Source: UMGS1663 sp963558185 (GTDB lineage: Bacteria > Bacillota > Clostridia > TANB77 > CAG-508). Taken from it: DNA of 64,000 nt. Made by a program: the position numbers and the translations under genes. Location: assembly GCA_963558185.1 (NCBI GenBank), contig CAUWFE010000003.1, positions 1-64,000 on the forward strand, in the 5' to 3' direction. Shown one piece after another: positions 1-8,129 of the stretch. A model generated the notes under the pieces. The model was given only the letters and a program-made list of their open reading frames with translations. It had not been told where the DNA came from and searched no databases. How positions within the stretch are numbered: position 1 is the first letter of the stretch; every line of letters starts with the position of its first letter.

Positions 1-120
1 GAAATTTTGCATTCTTAAATTCAAAAAAAATTACATTCATATATTGACATTAACAGCTTTCTTATTGTTCAAAAATTTCAGCTAAAAAACTTTTGAAAGC
101 ATTAATAATCAAAGAAGGGG

Positions 121-177
121 TAATTGCAAGACTAAATTCCAGTTTCAAAACAAAACTGGAATTTACTTTTGCAATTA
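121..177. repeat. Long interrupted hairpin upstream of the cell-wall-binding protein gene
   Basis: Two nested inverted repeats are visible. The inner one is AAATTCCAGTTT (134-145) facing AAACTGGAATTT (153-164), a perfect 12-bp stem. The outer one is TAATTGCAA (121-129) facing TTGCAATTA (169-177). No T-run follows on the plus strand, so it is not a clear terminator. It lies about 35 bases upstream of a good promoter. It may end an upstream transcript or be a regulatory structure. The rest of 1-306 holds only the promoter described next. Confidence 0.5.
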
Positions 178-210
178 AATTTAATCAAAAAAAGAAGGTT
201 TATTTGCAAA

Positions 211-239
211 TTGACATAATATTACAAGTATGGTAAAAT
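211..239 (+). promoter_or_regulatory. Sigma-A promoter of the cell-wall-binding protein gene
   Basis: TTGACA at 211-216 and TAAAAT at 234-239 are separated by exactly 17 bases. The ribosome binding site AGGAGGT (about 295-301) and the ATG at 307 follow. Confidence 0.75.
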
Positions 240-306
240 AATAGTGTAATAAGTTATAGCAAAAACATGGCTAATATTTAGCTCAAAATCAATAGGAGGT
301 AACCTT

Positions 307-1248
307 ATGAAAAAACGGAGTTTAGTAACAACATTTATCACAACCATGGCATTAACTATCTTGGTACCATTTTCTAGTTTTGCAAATTCAGAAGTAGAAA
401 AAGTGTATGTAACTATCAACAGTATTGGCCGAGAAAACCGGTTAGAAGTACCAGAACTTTCAAGTAGAGATTCTGAAAAGTATTATGTAACTGAACAATA
501 TTATGAGTATTATGATGAAGATGGTGGTGAAGGATATATTGATTTCACTATAAAAGCTGCCGATGGCTATTATTTTAAAACAGAGTGGAATGATGAAAGC
601 AAAATAATAGACTTAAAAGGGAATATGGCAGGAAAAAGAAATGACATTGATATTGACCACTTAAGTTATGATACGATTATTGGAATTTTACCATTTAAAG
701 GAGAAAAAAATAATAGCAGTTCAGGAGGAGGAAACAATACACATAAAAAGAATGGCTGGTATGAAAAATGTTATTATGTAGATTGCAAAAAGGCAAAAGG
801 TTGGAAAGAAGTCAATGGAAGTTGGTATTTCTTCGATCTGAATAATGGAGTAAGAAAAGAAGACTGGTGGATTTATACTCCAGGAAAAGACGAATGGTAT
901 TACTTAAATCCCAATGGAACCATGATTAGTAATTCAACAAAAGTTATAAATAGTGTAACATATAACTTTGATGCCAGTGGAAAAGAAACATCAGGTAAGC
1001 CAATTGTTATTGATAAAAACGATAACAAAGAATATCGTTTCCAGAAAAGAACCGGAAGTTACTACAAAAATGAATGGGTAAATGTAGAAGGCAGGTGGTT
1101 CTATACTGACAGCCAAGGATATGCAATAAGAAATACATGGAAAGAGATTAATGAAAAATGGTATTATTTCTATAATGATGGAGTAATGGCATACAACACA
1201 TGGATAAATGGCTATTATGTAGGAAATGATGGTGCTTGGATTTATTAA
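307..1248 (+). CDS. Secreted protein with C-terminal cell-wall/choline-binding-type repeats
   Basis: The 313-residue protein begins with a clear signal peptide: MKKRS, a hydrophobic stretch, then a likely cut after SSFA near residue 26. Residues about 27-130 are an acidic, Tyr-rich region I do not recognise. A Ser/Gly linker (SSSGGG) leads to residues about 145-313, which consist of repeats built on the pattern GWK.(V/I)NG.WYFF...G, for example GWKEVNGSWYFF and EINEKWYYFYNDG. Such repeats anchor proteins to choline-containing teichoic acids or glucans at the cell surface. No catalytic domain is apparent, so it may act as a surface or adhesion protein. It is a single-gene unit with its own promoter and a terminator at 1268-1297. 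The repeat class is confident; the ligand is inference. Confidence 0.8.
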   Translation: MKKRSLVTTFITTMALTILVPFSSFANSEVEKVYVTINSIGRENRLEVPELSSRDSEKYYVTEQYYEYYDEDGGEGYIDFTIKAADGYYFKTEWNDESKIIDLKGNMAGKRNDIDIDHLSYDTIIGILPFKGEKNNSSSGGGNNTHKKNGWYEKCYYVDCKKAKGWKEVNGSWYFFDLNNGVRKEDWWIYTPGKDEWYYLNPNGTMISNSTKVINSVTYNFDASGKETSGKPIVIDKNDNKEYRFQKRTGSYYKNEWVNVEGRWFYTDSQGYAIRNTWKEINEKWYYFYNDGVMAYNTWINGYYVGNDGAWIY

Positions 1249-1267
1249 AAATGTTAATTTAAACTCT

Positions 1268-1297
1268 AAAAGTGGAAGTCAGCTGACCTCCACTTTT
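1268..1297 (+). terminator. Terminator after the cell-wall-binding protein gene
   Basis: The stem AAGTGGAAGTCAGC pairs with GCTGACCTCCACTT and is followed by TTTTCT. It starts about 20 bases after the stop codon. Confidence 0.75.
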
Positions 1298-1302
1298 CTA
1301 TA

Positions 1303-1411
1303 TAGTAGGAAAGTTCTCTTAGAAAGAGAAGTTTTCGTACTAGATAATTATGGCGTGCCTTAGATTTTCTTAAGATTTACATTTGTTAGAAAATTTTAGG
1401 CAGGCTTTTTT
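1303..1411 (+). ncRNA. Two further consecutive hairpins, possible structured RNA
   Basis: After the gene's own terminator there are two more hairpins. The first (about 1303-1346) pairs TAGTAGGAAAGTTCTCTT with AAAGAGAAGTTTTCGTACTA, with a few mismatches. The second pairs 1353-1370 with AGAAAATTTTAGGCAGGC (1388-1405) and ends in a run of T (1406-1411), like an intrinsic terminator. No ORF covers it. It may be an extended 3' UTR or a small RNA. There is no separate promoter I trust. Confidence 0.35.
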
Positions 1412-1418
1412 AGGCAAA

Positions 1419-1559
1419 TTAGCAACATCCGCCGCATCCACCACAGTTATTGTTACCACCACAGCAACAACATAAGAATATTAATATGATGATAATCCAA
1501 ATACAGTTATCTCCACCGAATCCGAATCCACCACATCCACAGTTTCTATTCTCTGGCAT
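1419..1559 (-). CDS. Cys/Gly-rich single-pass microprotein, 46 residues
   Basis: Translating the minus strand from the ATG at 1559 gives a 46-residue peptide. It has a polar N-terminus containing CGCGG, a hydrophobic stretch IWIIIILIFLCCCC, and a tail NCGGCGGCC, with about ten cysteines. The ribosome binding site is strong (AGGGGGGAT, reading 1574 to 1566). It is encoded next to a second Cys-rich microprotein on the same strand (1621-1752). The layout resembles small hydrophobic Gly/Cys-rich proteins made by spore formers, such as the YjcZ type, but that is only similarity of style. A role in the spore or envelope is inference. Confidence 0.65.
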   Translation of the reverse strand: MPENRNCGCGGFGFGGDNCIWIIIILIFLCCCCGGNNNCGGCGGCC

Positions 1560-1620
1560 AAAATATCCCCCCTCTCAAAGTATACTTTTCAACAATTTTT
1601 AGTAAAACTAATTAATAAAA

Positions 1621-1752
1621 TTAGCAACATGTAGGGTTACAGCCACATCTTGGTTCTGGGTTGCAACAACAGTTGTTACCACAACTACAGAAAAGTAGTA
1701 AAAATAGGATTATGAACCAAAGAATTTCACTGTTATTAGAGCAACATCCCAT
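1621..1752 (-). CDS. Cys-rich single-pass microprotein, 43 residues
   Basis: The minus strand from the ATG at 1752 encodes 43 residues: MGCCSNNSE, a hydrophobic helix (WFIILFLLLF), then a tail of repeated Cys (CSCGNNCCC, CGCNPTCC). About eleven residues are cysteine. A perfect AGGAGG lies 8 bases upstream of the start. It precedes the 46-residue microprotein in the same direction with 61 bases between them, so the two may be co-transcribed. I do not recognise the family. Metal binding or disulfide cross-linking in a spore coat or membrane would fit the composition, but no motif proves it. Confidence 0.65.
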   Translation of the reverse strand: MGCCSNNSEILWFIILFLLLFCSCGNNCCCNPEPRCGCNPTCC

Positions 1753-1921
1753 AGAAAAAACCTCCTATACAAATTAAATTTTCGTTATCGTTTGTTATGT
1801 TATATATTATTCTAATAATAAAAAAGTGTTACAATCTTAAAAAAATTAAAAAATAGCTATGAAAATAAAATATTTAATGATATAATTCTAAAAGCAAATG
1901 AACATAAGAAAGGAACAAAAA

Positions 1922-4264
1922 ATGGGGAATATAGTATTATTAGATGATTTAACAATAAATAAAATAGCAGCAGGAGAAGTAATAGAAAGACCTGCTTCAG
2001 TTATAAAAGAATTAGTAGAAAATTCAATAGATGCGGGGGCTACCAATATTACAGTAGAAATTAGAAATGGAGGAATCTCATATATTAGAGTAACTGATAA
2101 TGGAAAAGGATTTGCACCAGATGATATGGAAATTGCATTTGAACGTCATGCTACAAGTAAAATAAGAAGTGCAGATGACTTAGACACAGTTACATCAATG
2201 GGGTTCAGAGGAGAAGCTTTGGCGAGTATAGCAGCTATTGCAAAAGTAACATTAAAATCAAAAACTATGCAAAATGATATAGGATATAGTATTGTTGTAG
2301 AAGGCGGAGATATATTAGAAAAAACAGAAACAGGATGTCCAAATGGAAGTAGTATAACTATTGAAAATCTTTTCTTCAATACACCAGTAAGATATAAATT
2401 CTTGAAAAAAGACTTTACAGAGGCAGGATACATAGAAGATGTTATTACAAGAATTGCACTTGTAAATCCACAAATATCAATTAAACTTATCAATACAGGT
2501 AAAACTGTAATTCAAACTTCTGGCAAAGGAGATATAAAAAGTGTTATTTACAATATTTATGGAAAAGATATTGCAGAAAATGTATTAGAAGTAGAATATC
2601 CATATGAAGATATAATGATAAAAGGTGTAGTTGGGAAGCCAGTAATTGCACGTTCAAATAGAAGTAATCAACTATTTTTTGTAAATAAAAGATATATAAA
2701 AGATAAAGTACTTACAGGTGCAGCAGAACAAGCATTCAAAGGAATGATTACAATTGGAAAGTTTGGATTTTTAATTTTAAATATACAAATGAATCCAGAG
2801 CAAGTAGATGTAAATGTACACCCAGCAAAATTAGAAGTAAGATTTCAAGAAGAAAATAAAATATTTAAGGCAATCTATCATGCAATAAAAGAAACATTGT
2901 CAAAAGCAGACTTAGTAAGTGACAAAATGAAAGAAAAAGACAATACTAGAATATTTGATGAAGAAGAAGTACAAAAATTAGAAAATGATCAAAAAATAGA
3001 AAATAGTGAAAATAAAGGACTATTTTCTAGCTTTAACAAAAAGGACGAAACATTTAAAACTAATAATGTAGTAGAAGATATTTTTAACAGTCGTAATACT
3101 ACACCAATTGAAAAAATAAATAATACAGTAGATACAAAATTTGACTCAATTATGAAAAAAATGCAAGAAATTAAACAAGGCTTAGCTAAAGATAAAGAGG
3201 CAATGGGAACAATTAATGTTGGAAATTTAAATATAAAACCAACACAAGAAGGCATAGAAATAGAAAAAGAAGAAAATTCTAAAAACGAAGTAGAAGAAAT
3301 TATAATACAAGAACAAAAAACAATTGAAAATATTAAGCCAGAAAATCAAGAACTAAAAACAAACAAAGAAGAAAAACAAGGCTTAAAACAAATTGAAAAT
3401 ACAGAAAATTTAGATACACAATATAGTCAAAAAGAAGAAGTAAATAATGAACCTCCAAAAACACCAGACCAATTATTAGCAGAAGAATTAGGTAAAAAAG
3501 GAGATACAATTTCTTATGCTGAATTTAATAGAATGTATAACAGAATATTCAATCAACCAAAACAAGTTGAAACAAAAATAGAAAATGAAGTAAATGAAAC
3601 AAAACAAGAATATGAATTAAATGATGTTATAAAAGAAACAAAAACTGAAAATATCTCTATGTTTGAAGAAATAGAAAAAAATCAAGCACCAAAATATAAA
3701 TTTATTGGTATTGCATTTTTAACATATATAATAATAGAAATGGGAAATGAAATATATATAATAGATCAGCATGCTGCTCATGAAAGAATTTTATACGAAA
3801 AAGTAAAAAAGAACTATTATAATAAAACAGAAGAGCAATCACAACTAATGTTATTACCAGATATAATTAACTTATCGCATAAAGAAATGGGAATAATTAA
3901 AGATAATATAGAAATGTTTAGAAAAGCAGGTTTTGAATTAGAAGAATTCGGAGAAAACACAATAAAATTAACAGGAGTGCCAAGTATTTGTTTAGACATG
4001 AACACAAAAGAATTATTTTTAGAAACTTTAGATGAAATTAATTCTGTAGCAAGAACTGCAAAACAAGAAATAGAAGACAGATTTATAGCAACTATAGCAT
4101 GTAAAGCAGCAGTTAAAGCACGTATGTCATTAACAAAAGAAGAAGTGGACAACCTAATGGAGGAACTACTAAAATTACCAAATCCATTTACATGTCCACA
4201 TGGAAGACCAACAGCAATAAAAATGACAAAAAATGATTTAGAAAAGAAATTTTCAAGAAGATAG
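1922..4264 (+). CDS. mutL: DNA mismatch repair protein MutL (endonuclease type)
   Basis: MutL couples mismatch recognition by MutS to strand incision. The start at 1922 is chosen over the upstream in-frame ATG at 1898 because AAAGGAAC sits 5 bases before it and the protein then begins like other MutL proteins (INKIAAGEVIERP). The 780 residues comprise an N-terminal GHKL ATPase and transducer (about 1-330, with ELVENSIDAGA, DNGKGF and GFRGEALASI), a Lys/Glu/Asn-rich linker (about 335-590), and a C-terminal dimerisation/endonuclease domain. That domain carries the metal-binding DQHAAHERILYE motif, ACKAAVKA and CPHGRPT. This is the form found in bacteria without MutH. MutS is not in the window. 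The linker is long and low-complexity but unbroken. Confidence 0.97.
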   Translation: MGNIVLLDDLTINKIAAGEVIERPASVIKELVENSIDAGATNITVEIRNGGISYIRVTDNGKGFAPDDMEIAFERHATSKIRSADDLDTVTSMGFRGEALASIAAIAKVTLKSKTMQNDIGYSIVVEGGDILEKTETGCPNGSSITIENLFFNTPVRYKFLKKDFTEAGYIEDVITRIALVNPQISIKLINTGKTVIQTSGKGDIKSVIYNIYGKDIAENVLEVEYPYEDIMIKGVVGKPVIARSNRSNQLFFVNKRYIKDKVLTGAAEQAFKGMITIGKFGFLILNIQMNPEQVDVNVHPAKLEVRFQEENKIFKAIYHAIKETLSKADLVSDKMKEKDNTRIFDEEEVQKLENDQKIENSENKGLFSSFNKKDETFKTNNVVEDIFNSRNTTPIEKINNTVDTKFDSIMKKMQEIKQGLAKDKEAMGTINVGNLNIKPTQEGIEIEKEENSKNEVEEIIIQEQKTIENIKPENQELKTNKEEKQGLKQIENTENLDTQYSQKEEVNNEPPKTPDQLLAEELGKKGDTISYAEFNRMYNRIFNQPKQVETKIENEVNETKQEYELNDVIKETKTENISMFEEIEKNQAPKYKFIGIAFLTYIIIEMGNEIYIIDQHAAHERILYEKVKKNYYNKTEEQSQLMLLPDIINLSHKEMGIIKDNIEMFRKAGFELEEFGENTIKLTGVPSICLDMNTKELFLETLDEINSVARTAKQEIEDRFIATIACKAAVKARMSLTKEEVDNLMEELLKLPNPFTCPHGRPTAIKMTKNDLEKKFSRR

Positions 4265-4274
4265 GAGAAAACAT

Positions 4275-4691
4275 ATGAATATATTTATTACAATAGCAAT
4301 TTTATTAGTAAATTTAATAGCATTTTTTTCAATGTATCATTTTGTAAAACCACTATCAAATAAACAAAAAATTATTGTAATAGGAGTGGGAATTGCAATA
4401 AATTATATTATGGTTATGATAGTATATGCTCTTAGTAGTATAGGAATAGATTCAAAAATATCAAATACTGCAAGTAATTTTATTTTGTTTGTATTTGTGC
4501 CAATAAATAGTATGATAAATGTACCATTTATTGCTAATTCATATTGCAAATATTTACAAAAAAAATTACCAAAGGATAAATTAAGAAACAGAGTAATTAT
4601 AGTAATATTAATAACGGCAATACTTATGGTAGGAGAATATTTTTACTTTCAAAATATTCAAACTGGAGTAGCAAATATGATGAAAAAATAA
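4275..4691 (+). CDS. Small multi-pass membrane protein of unknown function
   Basis: The 138-residue protein begins 10 bases after mutL with AGGAGAAAACAT before the ATG. It has about four predicted transmembrane stretches: residues ~2-23, ~31-52, ~62-80 and ~108-128, the last reading VIIVILITAILMVGEYFYF. A short basic loop (KKLPKDKLRNR) precedes the last helix. I do not recognise a family. Its place between mutL and miaA suggests only co-transcription. Confidence 0.8.
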   Translation: MNIFITIAILLVNLIAFFSMYHFVKPLSNKQKIIVIGVGIAINYIMVMIVYALSSIGIDSKISNTASNFILFVFVPINSMINVPFIANSYCKYLQKKLPKDKLRNRVIIVILITAILMVGEYFYFQNIQTGVANMMKK

Positions 4692-4749
4692 ATAAAAGAA
4701 TAATTACAATTTTTTAAATCAGATTTATGAATCAAGGAAGGAGTTAATA

Positions 4750-5685
4750 ATGAAAAAGCCTGTTATAATTGTAATTGCTGGACCAACAGCTTCTGGTAAA
4801 ACATCTCTTTCAATTGAACTTGCTAAAAGTATAGAAGGAGAAATTATATCAGCAGATTCTATGCAAATATATAAAGAAATGAATATAGGAACAGCAAAAG
4901 TTACAAAGGAAGAAATGGAAAATATTAAACACTATATGATAGACTTTGTAAGCCCAGATAATAGATATAGTGTAGCAGATTATAAAAAAGATGCTACTAT
5001 AGCAATTGAAAGTATTATAAAAAGTGGTAAAACTCCAATTATAGTGGGAGGAACAGGACTATATATAGATTCACTAATTTATGAAATAGAATTTAATGAA
5101 ATAGAAACAGACTTAGAATATAGAAAAGAATTAGAAAATATAGTAGAAAAAGAAGGTTTAGAAGTATTATATAAACAGGCATTAGAAATAGATAGCAAAG
5201 CTATGGAAAAAATAAGCACAAATGATAAAAAAAGAATATTAAGAGTTTTAGAAATTTATCATCAAACAGGAAAGACAAAAACAGAGCTAGAAAAAGAATC
5301 AAGAAAAAAAGAAACAAAATATGAATATATTGTTTTTGCAATAGATATGCCTAGAGAAATTTTATATGAAAGAATTAATAAAAGAGTAGATATTATGATT
5401 AATCAAGGTTTAATACAAGAAGTTGAAAATTTAGAAAAAAAATATAATAAATTTCCAACAGCAATGCAAGGTTTAGGTTATAAAGAAGTAGTAGAATATC
5501 TAAGAAAAGAAACAACAAAAGAAGAAATGATAGAAAAAATAAAACAAGAAACAAGAAGATATGCTAAAAGGCAATTAACGTGGTTTAGAAAAAATAAAGA
5601 GATAACTTGGCTAAATGGGTTGGATAATACAAAAGATAATGTTAAAATAATATGTGAAAAAATCAAAGAAAAAAGGAATGGTTAG
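4750..5685 (+). CDS. miaA: tRNA dimethylallyltransferase MiaA
   Basis: MiaA transfers a dimethylallyl group to A37 of tRNAs that read UNN codons. The 311-residue length is normal. Visible motifs are the P-loop GPTASGKTSLS (residues ~11-21), DSMQIYKEMNIGTAK, VGGTGLYIDSL, and the C-terminal YAKRQLTWFRKN element. AAGGAGTTAATA precedes the ATG. It follows mutL at a short distance, as in many Firmicutes where mutS, mutL and miaA cluster. hfq is not found next to it. Confidence 0.96.
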   Translation: MKKPVIIVIAGPTASGKTSLSIELAKSIEGEIISADSMQIYKEMNIGTAKVTKEEMENIKHYMIDFVSPDNRYSVADYKKDATIAIESIIKSGKTPIIVGGTGLYIDSLIYEIEFNEIETDLEYRKELENIVEKEGLEVLYKQALEIDSKAMEKISTNDKKRILRVLEIYHQTGKTKTELEKESRKKETKYEYIVFAIDMPREILYERINKRVDIMINQGLIQEVENLEKKYNKFPTAMQGLGYKEVVEYLRKETTKEEMIEKIKQETRRYAKRQLTWFRKNKEITWLNGLDNTKDNVKIICEKIKEKRNG

Positions 5686-5690
5686 TAAGG

Positions 5691-6929
5691 GTGGAAAAAA
5701 ATAAAAAACCAAAGAATATAGGAAAATATATTGCTCTAATTCTTATAGTAACAGTAATTTTAGGATATGTAATATATGTAAGTATTAGTTTACTGAAAAA
5801 ACCAACTGACACAGTTATTATAGAAAAAGGTACTGTTTCAGAAGAAGAAGCAACATTAGGATATATTATTAGAGATGAAGAAGTTGTAACGGGTAAGAAT
5901 TATAAAAATGGTATGTCACAAATAAAAGCAGAAGGAGAACGTGTAGCAAAGTCTGATCCAATATTTAGATATTATACTAATAATGAGCAAAATTTAGTAA
6001 AACAAATACAAGAGTTAGATACAAAAATACAAGAAGCTATGGAAAATAATAGTACACAAATATTTTCTCCAGACATTAAATTGATAGAAAATCAGATATC
6101 AAATGAACTAAACAAAATGTATGATTTAAATAATTTACAAAAAATGAAAGAATACAAAAAGAACATAAATGACTACGTTACTAAAAAATCAAAAATAGCA
6201 GGAGAATTAAGTCCAGCAGGTTCATATTTAAAAACACTTGTAGAACAAAGAAGCAGTTTAGAAAAGCAATTAAATGAAGGTTCAGAATATATAAATGCTT
6301 CAAAAGCTGGGATTGTTTCTTATCGAGTAGATGGATTAGAAGCAGTGTTAACACCTACCAATTTTTCAAATTTGAGTAAAAAAATGTTAGAAGAACTTAA
6401 TTTAAAAACAGGTGAATTAGTGGCAACTAGTAGAGAAAGTGGAAAAATAGTTAATAATTTTAGCTGTTATATAGCATGTATATTAAATTCAGAAGATGCT
6501 AAAAATGCAGTAGTAGGAGATAAGGCAACATTAAGATTATCAAACCAAAAAGAAGTTAAAGCACAAGTTGAATATACATATCATGAATCTGAAGATTCTA
6601 ATATAATAGTGTTTCAAATTAATGAGGCCATTGAAGAATTAATAAATTACAGAAAAATTTCATTAGATATAATATGGTGGCAAGCAACAGGTTGGAAAGT
6701 TCCAAACAGTGCAATAAAGTATAAAAAAGATGATTTAGCATATGTAGTAAGAAAAAGAAGTGGATATTCAGATAATGTATATGTAAAAGTATTAAAACAA
6801 AATTTAGATTATTCAATAATAGACAATTATACATACTCAGAATTATCTGAAGAATTAAAAGAAAAGGAAATAGAAGAGGATATAGATTCTAGACCGATTT
6901 TATCTTTATATGATGAGATAGCAATATAA
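5691..6929 (+). CDS. HlyD-like membrane-anchored adaptor protein linked to sepF
   Basis: The GTG start at 5691 lies 5 bases after miaA. The 412-residue protein has a short basic N-terminus, one transmembrane helix (residues ~13-34), a lipoyl/barrel-sandwich-like segment, a central coiled coil (about 95-200), and a C-terminal beta-rich part. This order resembles membrane fusion proteins of the HlyD type. No ABC transporter partner is adjacent. In Clostridia genes of this type often sit next to sepF and divIVA, as here, so a link to division or envelope assembly is possible but unproven. The ribosome binding site is weak, suggesting translational coupling with miaA. Confidence 0.65.
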   Translation: MEKNKKPKNIGKYIALILIVTVILGYVIYVSISLLKKPTDTVIIEKGTVSEEEATLGYIIRDEEVVTGKNYKNGMSQIKAEGERVAKSDPIFRYYTNNEQNLVKQIQELDTKIQEAMENNSTQIFSPDIKLIENQISNELNKMYDLNNLQKMKEYKKNINDYVTKKSKIAGELSPAGSYLKTLVEQRSSLEKQLNEGSEYINASKAGIVSYRVDGLEAVLTPTNFSNLSKKMLEELNLKTGELVATSRESGKIVNNFSCYIACILNSEDAKNAVVGDKATLRLSNQKEVKAQVEYTYHESEDSNIIVFQINEAIEELINYRKISLDIIWWQATGWKVPNSAIKYKKDDLAYVVRKRSGYSDNVYVKVLKQNLDYSIIDNYTYSELSEELKEKEIEEDIDSRPILSLYDEIAI

Positions 6930-6982
6930 TATTACAAAAATATTACAAAAAAATTAAATTTATATTACAATTGTAAAAACTA

Positions 6983-7011
6983 TTGACAAGAGGACAAAAA
7001 AGTTAGATACT
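6983..7011 (+). promoter_or_regulatory. Sigma-A type promoter of sepF-divIVA
   Basis: TTGACA at 6983-6988, a 17-base spacer, and GATACT at 7006-7011 lie 44 bases before the sepF start. Confidence 0.65.
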
Positions 7012-7054
7012 TATAGCAGAAAATTACGAAGGACAATATTGGGAGGTTTTATAA

Positions 7055-7546
7055 ATGTCAGGAGCTATTATGAGTAAATTAATGGATTTCATTGGTATGG
7101 ATGGAAACGCAGAAGAAGAAATATATGATGATGTAGATAATGTAGAAGAAGTATATACAGATGAAAATGAAGATGATGAAGAAAACAAAGGATTTTGGAA
7201 TAAACGTTCAAATAAGGTAGTAAATATGCCACAAGCACAACAAGTGAAAATGGTAATATCACAACCAACTACTTTTGAACAATCAGAAGCTATATGTGAC
7301 TTATTAAAAGAAAAAAAATCTATTATAGTTAATTTAGAGTATGTTAATAAAGATATTGCAAGACGTATAGTAGATGTTGTTAGTGGAGCTGTTCATGCAT
7401 TAGATGGACATATTCAAAAAGTGTCAAATTCAATATTTTTAATTGCACCATATAACTATGATATTACAAATGATATGGCAAGAGGAGAATTACCAGGTAA
7501 ATTATCAGTATCTTGGTTAAGAAATTCAGGCTCAAATAATCAATAA
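7055..7546 (+). CDS. sepF: Cell division protein SepF
   Basis: SepF binds FtsZ and the membrane and aligns FtsZ filaments at the septum. The 163-residue protein has an N-terminal amphipathic segment (MSKLMDFIGM), an acidic linker (about 20-50), and the conserved C-terminal SepF domain. That domain includes QPTTFEQSEAICDLLKEKK, the NLEYVNKDIARRIVDVVSG element, and FLIAPYNYDI. GGGAGGTTTTATAA precedes the ATG. divIVA follows after 38 bases, which is the standard Firmicutes order. The ylmG and ylmH genes usually found between them are absent. Confidence 0.95.
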   Translation: MSGAIMSKLMDFIGMDGNAEEEIYDDVDNVEEVYTDENEDDEENKGFWNKRSNKVVNMPQAQQVKMVISQPTTFEQSEAICDLLKEKKSIIVNLEYVNKDIARRIVDVVSGAVHALDGHIQKVSNSIFLIAPYNYDITNDMARGELPGKLSVSWLRNSGSNNQ

Positions 7547-7584
7547 AATTGATGAATTTGTTGGGCTAGATTTGGAGGGTAGAA

Positions 7585-8046
7585 ATGATTACACCATTAG
7601 ATATAGAAAATAAGAAATTTTCAAAACAAATGATGAATGGTTATAGCGTAGAAGAAGTAGATGATTTCTTAGATGAACTTACAGTTGATTATGAAAAAGC
7701 ATATAAACAAAGTTCTGAATTAAAGAACAGAGTAGATGAATTAGAAAAAAGTTTATTACATTATAAAACAATAGAAGACACTTTACAAAATACTCTAATA
7801 ATGGCACAAACAACTGCTGAGGAAGTTAAAGAAGTAGCAAGACAACAAGCAGAACAAATAGTAAAAGAAGCAGAAGGAAATGCTAGAAAGTCGGTTGATG
7901 AATTAGGCCAACAAATATTATTAAAAAAGAAAGAATTAGAAGATTTACAAAAACAATTTGATGTTTATAAGGCTAAAATGGAATCTCTATTAATTTCTCA
8001 ATTAGAACTATTAAAAGAAATAAATAAAAATGACGAGAATATGTAA
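7585..8046 (+). CDS. divIVA: Septum/pole-targeting protein DivIVA
   Basis: DivIVA recognises curved membrane at septa and poles and recruits partners. The N-terminal membrane-targeting segment reads ITPLDIENKKFSKQMMNGYS and is followed by EEVDDFLDEL, both typical of the family. The remainder of the 153 residues is heptad-rich coiled coil (about 30-145). TTGGAGGGTAGAA precedes the ATG. It lies directly after sepF. A weak hairpin at 8057-8080 follows. Confidence 0.94.
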   Translation: MITPLDIENKKFSKQMMNGYSVEEVDDFLDELTVDYEKAYKQSSELKNRVDELEKSLLHYKTIEDTLQNTLIMAQTTAEEVKEVARQQAEQIVKEAEGNARKSVDELGQQILLKKKELEDLQKQFDVYKAKMESLLISQLELLKEINKNDENM

Positions 8047-8056
8047 AAGTATGTTA

Positions 8057-8083
8057 GGCACTAATATTAATGTTAGTGTCTTT
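8057..8083 (+). terminator. Weak terminator after divIVA
   Basis: GGCACTAA (8057-8064) pairs with TTAGTGTC (8073-8080) with one G-T pair and only a short T-run, so termination may be partial. Confidence 0.45.
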
Positions 8084-8129
8084 AATATTATAATAATAAA
8101 CATTTACTTGAAATATGGGAGAGAGTTAT

